39,371 nt of DNA, from contig PDHQ01000306.1 of the NCBI GenBank assembly GCA_003339415.1, positions 333 through 39,703 of the forward strand, written 5' to 3'. The notes beneath the pieces were generated by a model that was not told the origin of the DNA, did no database searches, and was given only the letters and a program-made list of their open reading frames with translations. The first letter of the stretch is position 1. Every line of letters starts with the position of its first letter. Of the stretch, positions 30,478 to 39,371 are shown in pieces. This stretch comes from Ophiocordyceps camponoti-saundersi (nom. inval.) (Eukaryota; Ascomycota; Sordariomycetes; Hypocreales; Ophiocordycipitaceae). The position numbers and the translations under genes are program-made.

Positions 30478-31400
30478 CCTCCGGAAATATAACTATAAGG
30501 TTAAGATAGGTAACTTAAACGTTTAGCTTCTTACTCTTTTCCCGCACGCTAATAGTCTTAATCGTACGCCCCGCTACCTCGCGCGCCTTAAGCAGCTCGC
30601 TTACGTATATCCGGAAGGATATATACGCGATAGATAGCGCTAATAACTAAGCTTAGCTGAGGAGCAGCCGCTCGTAGTCGCTCGCCGTCTGCGGGGCGTG
30701 CGCGTTAAGCGTAATCGTCTTATAAACCTTAACCGAAGCCTTCTTCTTCTTTTTCGTTACGCTAGCCGTTTACCGCTAAAGCTAGGCTCCTTATCGGAGC
30801 TAGGTTTAGAGTAGGATAAGTAAAGCGGGTAGGTAGCCTATAAGATTTTCTTAGGCGCCCTAAGACCGCCGCCGCTAATTTAAAATTCAGCGTTATTTTA
30901 CTTTTTTTCTATATCGCTTATATTCTCCGTCGCTTAGTCGTCGCTTTTTTATAACTTTAAGATAATATTATCTATATCCGTATCGCTATCGACGAAAGTA
31001 GCACCTCTATTATCCTTATCTAAGTACGGATAAGCTATATTACTATCTTTATCTTAAAAAGCGACTAGTTAAGGCTAAGGCTAAATTTCCGCTTTTACGC
31101 GTTAACGTTAAGTACTTTATATTTAATAATATCCCGCGCTTTATATAATTTAGTTACGTCCTTAACCGGATTATTAGCTATCTAATTACTACGATATAAG
31201 CCGCTAACGTTAGCCGAGTTATTAATAACGATAAATACGCTATACTTTTTAACCTTACGGACGTTACCGGCTACGAGGTAACTATTACTAAACTTAATAG
31301 TTACGCGCTATAGGTATCCGCTACTATTACTTATAGGATATATATTAGCGTATAATTATAAAACGTAGTATAATAAAGGGAAGGCTAGCTTTAGAGTTTT
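30478..31400 (-). pseudogene. RRP5: RRP5 (PDCD11-like) rRNA biogenesis gene fragment
   Basis: Minus-strand fragment of Rrp5, the nucleolar protein with S1 RNA-binding repeats and C-terminal HAT repeats needed for 18S and 5.8S/25S rRNA processing. From 31340 down: VRKVKKYSVFIVINNSANVS, GLYRSN, VKDVTKLYKARDIIKYKVLN and KRKFSLSLN form one S1 repeat of the Rrp5 type (GSANVSGLCHRS and LYxxGDxVKAKVL). An acidic Ser/Asp linker follows at about 30950-31050. A Lys-rich block leads into LNAHAPQTASDYERLLLS (about 30660-30710), then SELLKAREVAGRTIKTI and KSKKLNV (the start of the HAT repeats: FERLLLG and KAREVAERAIKTI in the family). Stops are TAA/TAG plus frame changes in the linker. It covers roughly 300 codons of a protein that usually exceeds 1,600, is broken at both ends and is RIP-mutated, so it is a dead duplicate. 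An intact RRP5 must lie elsewhere. Confidence 0.85.
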
Positions 31401-32099
31401 ATAATAATAGCACCTAAACTACTTCTTTAAGTAAACTATTTCGCTTAGCTTTTTTAGACGCTAGCTTTTTATTAGAAGAAGGAGATAATTTATTTTTTAA
31501 CGATTTTTTAATATAGATAGTCGGAATATCTTCGACCTTAATACTTAGGAGCGTAATATTACGGAGGCGACCTAACTAATTATTAGTTATTTTAAAAGGC
31601 GGAAGGGGCTAATTTTTAAATAAAGCTTATAATTAGTAAGTATATAATATAAAGAGGAAGGGAGATAAGGAGAATAAAAAGTATAGCTTATAAATATAAG
31701 TTTAGATTATTTTTTAACTTTAGTATTTATCGTTTTTATATCGGGTTTAGTATTATTCTCTTTAGGCTTAATATCGGTTTTAGAGTTTCTTTTATAATAT
31801 TTAGCTTTTATTTTAATATTCGGATATACGGAATAGAAAGGTTAATAGAGTAACGACTTATTAGATATAGTTAGGTTTTATAAGACCGTGCCGTTATTAC
31901 GGTTATATATCTTTAGAGAACGGTGACGGGGACGAGAAAGCGCTATAAGGAGAAAGTCGGAAAATTTAGTAAAGAATTTTTTAGGGGGTATAGGAATACT
32001 TAGTTAGTTAATATAATATAAATATTATAGTAGCTACGTTTACTAAATATTATTACGGAAAGGAGACGTTAAGTAAATAATAATATTAGTATTATAAAT
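31401..32099. other. RIP-altered DNA, possibly more of the RRP5 fragment
   Basis: On minus, 31640-31400 can be read as a Lys/Ser-rich frame (KSLKNKLSPSSNKKLASKKA), which might be a low-complexity part next to the RRP5 fragment, but no S1 repeat is visible. Beyond 31640 the DNA is AT-rich without recognised content. Confidence 0.35.
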
Positions 32100-32290
32100 A
32101 AAGATTCTAAGTTACGGAGAAGGAGGGAAAAGAGAAAAACCGTAGTAAGCGAAATCTTAGTAAAATAGTTAGGGGCATATACTAGTAAAGGCTAGGGGGC
32201 AGGTAGAAATCTTAGTAAGGATAAGATAGTAATTCTTAGTTTCTATTAGTATTATTCTAAGTAATTTTATAATAAGGTAAATAACTAACG
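32100..32290. repeat. Direct repeat F, copy 1
   Basis: About 190 bp that reappear at 33080-33250. Shared words in order are GGAGAAgGAggGAAAAGAgAAA, GTAATAAAA/GTAAGCGAAAT, GGCATATACTAGTA, AAGATCGTAATAAGGATAA and GTAATTCTTAGTT. Copies are degenerate, as expected after RIP. They could be remnants of a transposon or of paired LTRs about 1 kb apart. Confidence 0.55.
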
Positions 32291-33079
32291 TAATATTTAG
32301 GTATTTACGTACCGAACCCGCCTTACGGACTTAGATATTAATAAGAGGGACGGGGGAAATAGGAATAAGTATAGGAGCGAGGCGCTTCGCTACGTATTCT
32401 AGCGAAACGAAAACTATAAAGGAAACGGGCATCTGCTCCCGTATTATAACGGGTATAAGTATAAGGAGTAGTATAATTAACCTAAACCTAACTATTAATA
32501 GTAAAAGATACTCCTACGTTCTATCTTACTCGTAAAGCTTTTAGGACTATTAAGGGAAATTATAATAGTTCTAGGCTTTTCCTAAAACCGAGTAATATAA
32601 TTAGGAGGGAGTATATATCTAAAGTTATTAAACGCCCCTAAGTTTCGGTATTTAGCTATTTTACTAGGGTAAGTAGCTAGAAGGGTTCGTAAGAGGCCTT
32701 GCCGCTAAGTTAAAAAGTTCGAGCGGTATTTTATAGGGTAGTTAATCCTTTACTATAAGTCCTATTAGCCTTTAGGTAGGGGGAAGGGTTTAACTAGTCT
32801 TAGAGATAAAAGATCTGCGAATATAGTTAGATTATTATAATACGTAATTCCTATAATATATTCGTAGTAGTTAAAGTCGCTAAAAAAGAGGCTATAGTTA
32901 TAGTCTAGTTTATACTAAGATCCGGGTCTAATTAGTAGTAATATATCTCTAGTATAGGTTTTATTAATAGCCGAAAAGTTTAGCTATAAGCTTTAAATAT
33001 ACGTAGTAGGGGAGGATCGTATTATAGAATAAAGTCTTTTATATCGTATACGGGCATATAAGAGTATATACGTATATAA
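32291..33079. other. DNA between the two F repeats
   Basis: About 790 bp with some readable plus-strand stretches (for example near 32380-32450) but no family recognised. If the F repeats were LTRs, this interval would be too short for an autonomous element. Confidence 0.35.
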
Positions 33080-33250
33080 GGAGAAAGGATAAAGAAAAAG
33101 AAAAACTTATAGGTAAAATCGTAATAAAATATATATATAAGGGGATATACTAGTAGAGATACGAGGGGATTATAAGATCGTAATAAGGATAAATCGTAAT
33201 TCTTAGTTATTTCGCTAAGTATTATTTATATTTAATTTTACTTTACGAGA
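33080..33250. repeat. Direct repeat F, copy 2
   Basis: Second copy of the segment at 32100-32290, same orientation, ending in GTAATTCTTAGTT and the following AT-rich block. Confidence 0.55.
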
Positions 33251-33419
33251 AGGTATATCGAGTTTTACGAGAAGTAAGCGTATATAGCCGAGTAAGCAGC
33301 TTATGCCGGATATTATAGGGAGTATAAGCCCGATAATAGCATACGGCTAACGTTAGTAAAGTACGTAAGACCGTAAGTAAGAAGGTTTAAGGGGTTTATT
33401 TTTAGAAATATTTATTAAA

Positions 33420-33714
33420 AAATACGATTATATACCTAGGCGGGAGTATAACTAAAGTCTATATAGGAAAGAATAACGAATTAAAAGTATATTTAAATAT
33501 ATATATTAAAGAAAAGAAAGGAAAGATATATTACGCGTTTAGCGAGTATAGGGTAGGAGAAGTAAGTAGAGATAAGTGTTATTTATTTATAGTAGCTTAT
33601 AAAAGCGAGCGCCGGTAAGCTTAGTTAGAGTTTAATTTAGCATATACGGGGCAGGTTAGACCTATCGTTAACGTTATCCTTATATACTCTTATTTTCTAA
33701 AAGCTGCAATTTAA
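33420..33714 (+). pseudogene. Unidentified coding relic
   Basis: A plus-strand frame of about 98 codons with few stops, ending in TAA. It reads YLGGSITKVYIGKNNELKVY, LNIYIKEKKGKIYYAFSEYR, VGEVSRDKCYLFIVAYKSER and TGQVRPIVNVILIYSYFLKA. Lys, Glu and Tyr are frequent and the frame is not low complexity. Family not recognised. It lies just downstream of direct repeat F copy 2. Confidence 0.4.
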
Positions 33715-34109
33715 TTCTTCTACTAAATTATCTAACTTTTCTTTTTTCTATTATATATATATATAGGGAAAAAAAATATAAAAGGCTATAAAGAGATAAT
33801 TTTAGTATAGTGAGGGAACTAACGGATTAAGAAAGAAATAATAACTACGTTAAAGGAGGAGGGCGGTTATGCTTATTTTAACCTAAAATAATAATCTATA
33901 TAGAATAAGGGGGGGGTCATGCTAAATAGTGCTAGTAGCCGTATAAGTTATATCTTTAATAGCAGGGCGTTAAGAATACCGAAATATACGTTATAAAACC
34001 TTATATAATTTCTTTAATATTTTTTTTTATAGGTATAAATACGGAAATATATATATATATTATAGATAAATACTTTAGCGGCGGTAGCAGAGACGATAAA
34101 GAAAGATAT
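33715..34109. other. AT-rich DNA, no gene seen
   Basis: TpA-rich sequence with short AT runs at 33755-33766 and 34047-34060 and a G run at 33910-33916. No relic frame was recognised. Confidence 0.45.
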
Positions 34110-34680
34110 ATATTAGCCTTACTTAGGGTAAAACGAAGGGTATAGAAACGGTTAAATTAAATAGTTCCGGAACCCTTTTTTTCCCTTTAGAGTTTATAAC
34201 GATAGGAATATAAAAGGCGGTTAAGATAAGATAGGAATTATTATAATACTAAATATATAGTATAGATTAGTTTCCGTTAAGGGAGGAAGGAATTAACTAA
34301 TAATTAGTCCTTAACCTTATCTTTATAGCTATCCTAAAAGTCGTAAATTATAAGTTAAGTCTTAAAGAGAACTTATAGTAAAACTTTACTAAATAGAATT
34401 ATAACCTTATTTTAAATACTAGAATTTAATACTATAAATTACTAATTTATGCACTTCTTTTATAATTTTCTATTTTCGGTAAAATAGTTCCCTCCTTCTT
34501 TTCCCTTATTCCTCTTATTTTTATATAGAAATCTAACTTCTTATCGCTTTCTCTATAAAGAATTACTATCTAACTTATTCCTAAAAAGCTAAAGATTACC
34601 CCTTATATTATCTAAAAGCTATAGTTAAATAAGAAGTTACGCTCTTAAGGTATCTACTATACTCGCTAGGGGTATCCTTC
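34110..34680. repeat. Direct repeat E, copy 1
   Basis: First of three direct copies (also 35010-35570 and 36890-37480). Shared landmarks in order are TTAAATAGT near the left end, AAAGGCGGTTAAGATAAGATAGGA, TAGTTTCCgT...GGAGGAAGGAATTA, TAGTCCTTAACCTTATCTTTAT, AAAAGTCGTAAATTATAAGTT, AAAACTTTACTAAATAGAATTA, AAATAGTTCC and TTTTTATATAGAAA. No coding frame is evident. It could be a solo LTR or a MITE-like element. Confidence 0.75.
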
Positions 34681-35009
34681 TTCCCGCGCTAAACTATAAT
34701 ATCGGATTCCGGGATTACTATAATATTATCTTAAGTTAGTTATTATAAGCTAATATATATATATATATATATATATTAGAGTTTAGTTTATTATAAAAGA
34801 GGAAAGGAGTAAGCGCGTTAGTAAAGGAAGAATATATAGGGAGTAAGCGCAGAGTTATATAAGGGGGGGGGAGTTCTTAGATAACGGTAGTTTTTAGAGA
34901 TAAAAGTAAGGCTTTAGCTATAGTCGATTTTGCAAGGTAGAAGTTATCTAGTAGAGGGCAGTTTAACGGCGGTAATAGTAATACTTAAGGAAGGCAGGCG
35001 CTATACGAA
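34681..35009. other. Spacer between E copies 1 and 2
   Basis: Contains an AT dinucleotide run at about 34749-34776 and a G run at 34863-34871. No gene was recognised. Confidence 0.5.
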
Positions 35010-35570
35010 TATAAAATACTAATAGAGGCTTACGCTAAGATAGATTAAATAGTCGTCGGTACTTTTTTATCTCCTAATACCTTATATAGATAAGGGTAAT
35101 AAAAGGCGCCTAAGATAAGATAGCGGTTATTATAAAGTATATAGTGCTATTTAGTTTCCCTCGAGAAAGGAAGAATTAGGCTAGTTATTAGCCCTAAAGC
35201 TTATCTTTATAGTATTCCTAAAAGTCGTATATTATAAGTCGAGTATTAGAGAGGGCTTATAAGTAAAACTTTACTAAACGGAATTAGAGATTTACTTCGA
35301 ACCTTAGACTTTTATATAGCGAGTAAGTAAGTTAACTATTATTATAAAGTTTTAAAAGTTCGGTTAGATAGTTCCTATACCTTTATCTCTCCCCTTCCTA
35401 TCTTTATATAGAAAATAAATATATTATCGCTTTTATAATAGAGGATACTAATAAAGCTTATTACTATATACGGTATAGCTATATATCCTAACGTGTATAA
35501 GTTAAAGATAATAGTTACGTAAAGGAGTATATAGATATCGTAGGTATTTACTATAGAGTAAACTCGACTA
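35010..35570. repeat. Direct repeat E, copy 2
   Basis: Same orientation as copy 1. Landmarks include GATTAAATAGTCG, AAGGCGCCTAAGATAAGATAG, AGTTTCCCTCGAGAAAGGAA, GCTTATCTTTATAGTATTCC, AAAAGTCGTATATTATAAGT, AAAACTTTACTAAACGGAATTA and CTTTATATAGAAAA. Confidence 0.75.
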
Positions 35571-36889
35571 TATAGTTCTTATTCCGTAGCTAGAGTATAT
35601 TTATAACTATTATTAAAATATATAGCCTTTAAGCTAGTAATAAAAGAATTTTATACTATTACTTAGAAGTAATAATTATTACTATTTATATAAAAATATT
35701 ATATTAATTATTAATATATTAACTATTAATATTTTTATCGTTAATATTTTTATTATTAGTATATTCTTTTTGTAGTTTATTAGTAAATATTTTATTAATA
35801 TCTAGTTACTTATTATAAGCGACTAAGGTTATAAAACGTTACGCAAACGCCGTAGTAATTAAGTCTTAGTTAGAACCTAGATTTTTAGGGGGTAAGCTAG
35901 TTTTCTTCCTCTTATCGATTTCTACGGCTTTAATAGTAAGCTTCTTTATACGGGTAATCTAAGCACGGGCTTTCGTCTTCTCTTTCTAGGAATCTTCTAA
36001 TTCTTCTCGATCTATCTACCGTTACTTTGCCCTTTTAGTATAGAAATTTCTCGGTATTATATTCTTTACTTTATAAACCTAGCGGGCTTTTCGTAATATT
36101 ATAAGTAAGTATAATAGCTTACTTAATATAAAGCGTTATTTAGGCGAAAAAAGGATAAATTAGCGTTAGTCTTTTAGTATTTTTATAATAAGGGGAGGTA
36201 TAGGAATAGAGGATATATCGGGTAGCGAGTATATATAAGTTAGGGGGTAATATTATATATATATAAGTATCTATCGTAGTAAGATATTTTATAAGAAAGT
36301 ATATTAGGGTTTACGCGTAAAATTATATTAGGGTAATAAAAATAAATATTATTTATTATTAAGATTATAATTATAATACGAGGATAATAATAGAGAGGCA
36401 AAATATAGAAAGGAGAATAAAGGAACGTATTAGAAGGAAAACGAAAGTGAAAAGGAATACGTAATAAGGTAGGGGCAGTATAAAATATTAAGATTACTAT
36501 ATAGAGTTTTATCTAGTTAGAATACGGGTTTATAACTAGCTCTTATATATATATATATAGTAATTAGAGAGAGAATTAGTAATATTATAAGTAGGGAAGA
36601 TTATAAGTTATACTATAACTAGGGAAAACTATAAGTTATACTATAAGTAGGAAAGATTAGGATATAACTTATAAATTTATAATAGAATAAAAAGAGAGAT
36701 AAGTAATAAGGCGAGCGTATATAAGGTATACTAAGGAAAAGAGATAGCGATATTAAGAAGAAATAATAAGTATAAGAGTACGTAGGTATAGATTATAAAG
36801 GATACTTTTAAGGATTATATTAATAGTAAACCGATAAACTATAGTTAAGGAGTTATTAGGCATTTTATAGTAATAGTAATAGAGATCCC
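35571..36889. other. AT-rich DNA between E copies 2 and 3
   Basis: Very AT-rich with TTAATATTTTTATTA-like words at 35690-35765. From 35820 to 36100 the sequence is more mixed, but no relic was recognised. A short tandem repeat at 36597-36660 is listed separately. Confidence 0.45.
36597..36660. repeat. Short tandem repeat, unit about 30 bp
   Basis: Two copies of TATAAGTTATACTATAA, each followed by CTAGG or GTAGG and GAAA, lie in direct order, with a partial third beginning GAAAGATTAGGATATAAC. Confidence 0.7.
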
Positions 36890-37480
36890 TAAAGGGGAAA
36901 CTATATTAGCCTTACGTAGGGAGCTATTAAAGGCTTATATAAAATTTAATTAAATAGTCTCTTAACCTTTTTTTTTATTCTAAGAGATCTAAGTATTAGG
37001 ATATAAAGGGCGGTTAAGAGAGGATAAGGACTATAACTAAGTATAAAGTATAAATTAGTTTCCCTTAGGCTAAGAGAGAGGAAGGAATTAATAAAGAATT
37101 AGCCCTTAACCTTATCTTAATAGCTATTAAAAAAGTCGTTAATCGTAAGTTATATCTTAGAGAGGAGTTATAATAAAACTCTAGTAAATAGAATTATAGC
37201 TTTTTTTTTAAATATTACACTTTTATACGATAAATTACTAATTAAAACTCTATTCTTAAAGTTTTAAATACTTTATTAAATAGTTCTCTTTTCTTTTTTC
37301 TTATTTCTTTTATCTTTATATAGAAAATCGCCTTCCTATTATTTTCCCGATAGAGAATTTCGATCTAGCTTATCCCCCTATAGCTAGAGATCCCCCTTAT
37401 GCTAGTTAAAAACTACGGTTACCTAGGATTAGAAGTTACGGTTTTTCGTATATAGGTATCTAGCTATTTACTTACTTAAT
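36890..37480. repeat. Direct repeat E, copy 3
   Basis: Third copy. Landmarks include TTTAATTAAATAGTC, AAAGGGCGGTTAAGAGAGGATAA, TTAGTTTCCCTTAGG, GAGAGGAAGGAATTA, TTAGCCCTTAACCTTATCTT, AAAAGTCGTTAATCGTAAGT, AAAACTCTAGTAAATAGAATTA and CTTTATATAGAAAA. Together the three copies give a consensus that could be used to count copies elsewhere. Confidence 0.75.
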
Positions 37481-37876
37481 CGCATTACTTTAACACGCTA
37501 TAAATAGCGAAGCCTATTTAAGCTCCCTTTTAAAATAGCTATAATTATATAATAGAAAGTTCTCTTTAATCTTAATTTTCACTCCGGATTTGCGATATTT
37601 TCGTGCCTTTAGCTATCGAGCATATCTATTATAAGAAACGTCCTTCGTAACTAATAAGATCTTATTAACTAAAAAGTATATTTTAATTATCTAGCCCGGA
37701 TATTTTTCTTCTACTTAATACCTATCTTAGATTCTATCTATTCGACGAAATACGTTCTTATAAATATTATATATATAATTAATAAAATACTTTCTACTAA
37801 GAGGATAATAGTTTCTAACTATCCTCTACTAAGATAGAGTAATAGCTTTTAACTATTAAACTCCTTAACTTAAATA
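37481..37876. other. AT-rich DNA upstream of the Gln-rich relic
   Basis: Contains an imperfect inverted pair around 37790-37860 (CTTTCTACTAAGAGGATAAT / CTATCCTCTACTAAGATAGA) with TAATAG(C/T)TTCTAACTA repeated. The sequence may include the upstream part of the relic at 37877-38272, but no clear frame was read. Confidence 0.4.
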
Positions 37877-38272
37877 TACCTACTAATATTTAAATAGATA
37901 TTATAATAACTTAGCAAGACGCTTATTTTAAACCTAAGTATAGAGGAAGAATATGCTAATAAGAGGCTATAGTATCTAGCTACTATAGCTTTATAAGCTA
38001 TTACTAGTATATAACTAAAGCTTACTAAAATATTACTAGTTAATATAAACTTATTACTACTAATAACTATTAACTGCTACCTTATAAGAAACTACTAAGC
38101 TTAAATAGATAACTATTTTAAAAACGCTTAACTTTAGCGATAGTTAACTTAGAGATAATAAGGATATAATAATACGTAAGTAATACGCTTACTTAAAGAA
38201 GAAACGTTAAGGCTATCGCCTAAGCTATAATATATTAACGTTTATTAGTATTAACTAAAAGGGGAGATTTAA
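37877..38272 (+). pseudogene. Gln-rich, coiled-coil-like coding relic
   Basis: One plus-strand frame runs 131 codons to TAA (38270-38272). All internal stops are TAA/TAG and there are about twenty, far more than in other relics here; if most were Gln codons, the ancestral protein was Gln-rich. Readable blocks are SKTLILNLSIEEEYANKRL, AITSI, LKLTKILLVNINLLLLITIN and VIRLLKEETLRLSPKL. The Leu/Glu/Lys pattern suggests helices or a coiled coil, as in the C-terminal tails of fungal pogo/Tc1-type transposases; that assignment is a guess. No DDE motif was found upstream. Confidence 0.4.
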
Positions 38273-39286
38273 GAAAAATAATATTAAGATTACTTAGATC
38301 TAAACTTCCGATATAGTTAGAGATAGTTTTATAAAACCTCTTTAAGGATAATTATCTAAGGAGTTCGAAACCGAACTTATACTCGGAGGCAGAGTTATCT
38401 AACTCCTAGTCGTTAATATACTTCTCTTTTATCGTTATATTTTTTTTTTTTATTTTTACTTATATTTTATATTATTATTTATATAAGTATTATTTTTATA
38501 TTTACTATATACTATCTTTTTTTTCTCTATATAAAGGAGAAGTTACCTCCTAAACTAATATTTTTTCTCCGCGTTTACTTAAGCTTACTAAGCTATAGTT
38601 AAAGTAAAAGGGTACGGTATACCCCCCGGCTACTATATAGAGTACTTAAGATACTCCGGCGAGAGGAGACTAATTTACTTATTCGGAGGCTTAGGGGAAT
38701 ACTTAAGTTCTATAATCTCTCTATCCTCCGTAATATTATCGTTATCGGCGATTATATTAGCGAGCTATACTATCGTTTTAGCTATTTTTATTAGACGCTA
38801 GAAAGAATATTATCGCCCGAGGCTAGCTTATAAATAGCTTATATAAGCGCTATATTAGAAGCTAGGAAGCGATATATAATATTAGAATAGATATACTCTA
38901 GTTTTTAAATAGCTATACTTCTAATAAGGCGTAATATTCTAATTACTACGACTTTATATAACTAAGGCCTTAAAATATATATAGCTACGTATAATTTAAA
39001 TAGCTATTAGCTAAGTAGATATAGTAATCTTAGCTAGAAGAATAATATTTCTTATAAGTAGCGTAAGTGCTTATTATTCTAATATTTATAGAAGAAGAAA
39101 AATATATTATTTTAGGTTATATATAAAATCCGTAGGCGAATACTTATATTAACACTAAAAGCGTTTATTATAGCTAATATTAGCGCGTATATAGTTAGAA
39201 TCTCGAGGAGGCGATAACGCCCTTCTAGTACGCTACGATTAAGGGTAGAAAAAAATTCTATATTTCTTTTCTTATAAAAGAATCTA
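38273..39286. other. RIP-altered DNA, no gene recognised
   Basis: Begins AT-rich with a T run at 38441-38451, then mixed sequence with CTCCGGCGAGAGGAG and CTTATTCGGAGGCTTAG near 38655-38692. Some minus- and plus-strand stretches read open, but none was convincing. No RNA was recognised. Confidence 0.4.
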
Positions 39287-39358
39287 TATAAGAAAAAAAA
39301 AAGAGGAAGAGGATAAAGGAAGAAGGAAGAAGAAGAGAGAGAGAGGAAGAGAAGAGGG
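39287..39358. repeat. Polypurine tract
   Basis: About 70 bp almost entirely of A and G (GAGGAAGAGGATAAAGGAAG, then GA repeats). It may form triplex DNA. Its right-hand continuation is outside the window. Confidence 0.8.
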
Positions 39359-39371
39359 CGTTTTATACCCT

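Noticed and set aside
37877..38272. Definite DDE transposase call
   Set aside because: Only a coiled-coil-like tail is seen; no catalytic motifs were found upstream, so the family name was not assigned.
1..39371. CRISPR arrays, bacterial operons, ribosome-binding sites or riboswitches
   Set aside because: No regularly spaced repeats with unique spacers and no prokaryotic gene layout; content is fungal.

Overview
The window looks like a repeat-rich, transcriptionally dead block of a filamentous ascomycete (Pezizomycotina) genome that has been heavily altered by repeat-induced point mutation (RIP). The sign is direct: CpA and TpG are almost absent over most of the 39 kb, TpA is very abundant and CpG is kept. 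For example, 14581-14700 has no CA or TG but several CG. RIP changes CpA to TpA on either strand, so CAA, CAG and TGG codons become TAA or TAG. I saw no intact protein-coding gene. Many stretches still read as one protein-like frame if TAA/TAG stops are treated as former Gln or Trp codons, and most gene calls here were made that way. They are relics, not functional genes.

Left part (1-6600): tandem repeats, G/C homopolymers and hairpins; unidentified plus-strand relics at 898-1326, 2150-2525 (Gly/Arg-rich) and 2725-3235; a tRNA-like relic at 3398-3479; a near-perfect palindrome at 3506-3735; and a Ty1/Copia retrotransposon relic at about 3940-5960. The Copia relic keeps gag, a zinc-knuckle remnant, the C-terminal part of reverse transcriptase and RNase H, but lacks protease, integrase and most of the RT.

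Middle part (6600-22500): a series of unidentified coding relics. Two minus-strand relics (11520-12910 and 17060-18368) are clearly paralogous. Each lies convergent to a plus-strand relic (9430-11390 and about 15440-16760). A further long minus-strand relic covers about 19950-21760. A second Copia relic, the RT end plus RNase H, is at 22507-23190 and is the most readable element in the window.

Right part (23400-39371): four copies of an unidentified repeat of about 1.2 kb, each with the same short conserved reading frame. One copy is on minus (D) and three on plus (A, B, C). D and B form the arms of a large inverted repeat whose centre holds copy A, and one arm carries an insert of about 140 bp that escaped RIP. 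Next comes a RIP-mutated fragment of the essential ribosome-biogenesis gene RRP5 (PDCD11 homologue), minus strand, 30478-31400. It is followed by AT-rich DNA with two copies of one direct repeat, three copies of another of about 0.6 kb, a Gln-rich relic at 37877-38272, and a terminal polypurine tract.

The parts do not form a pathway. They share a history: duplicated sequences (transposons, a gene family and one host-gene fragment) accumulated here and were mutated by RIP. The best candidates for something undescribed are the duplicated convergent relic pair, the four-copy repeat family and the RRP5 fragment.
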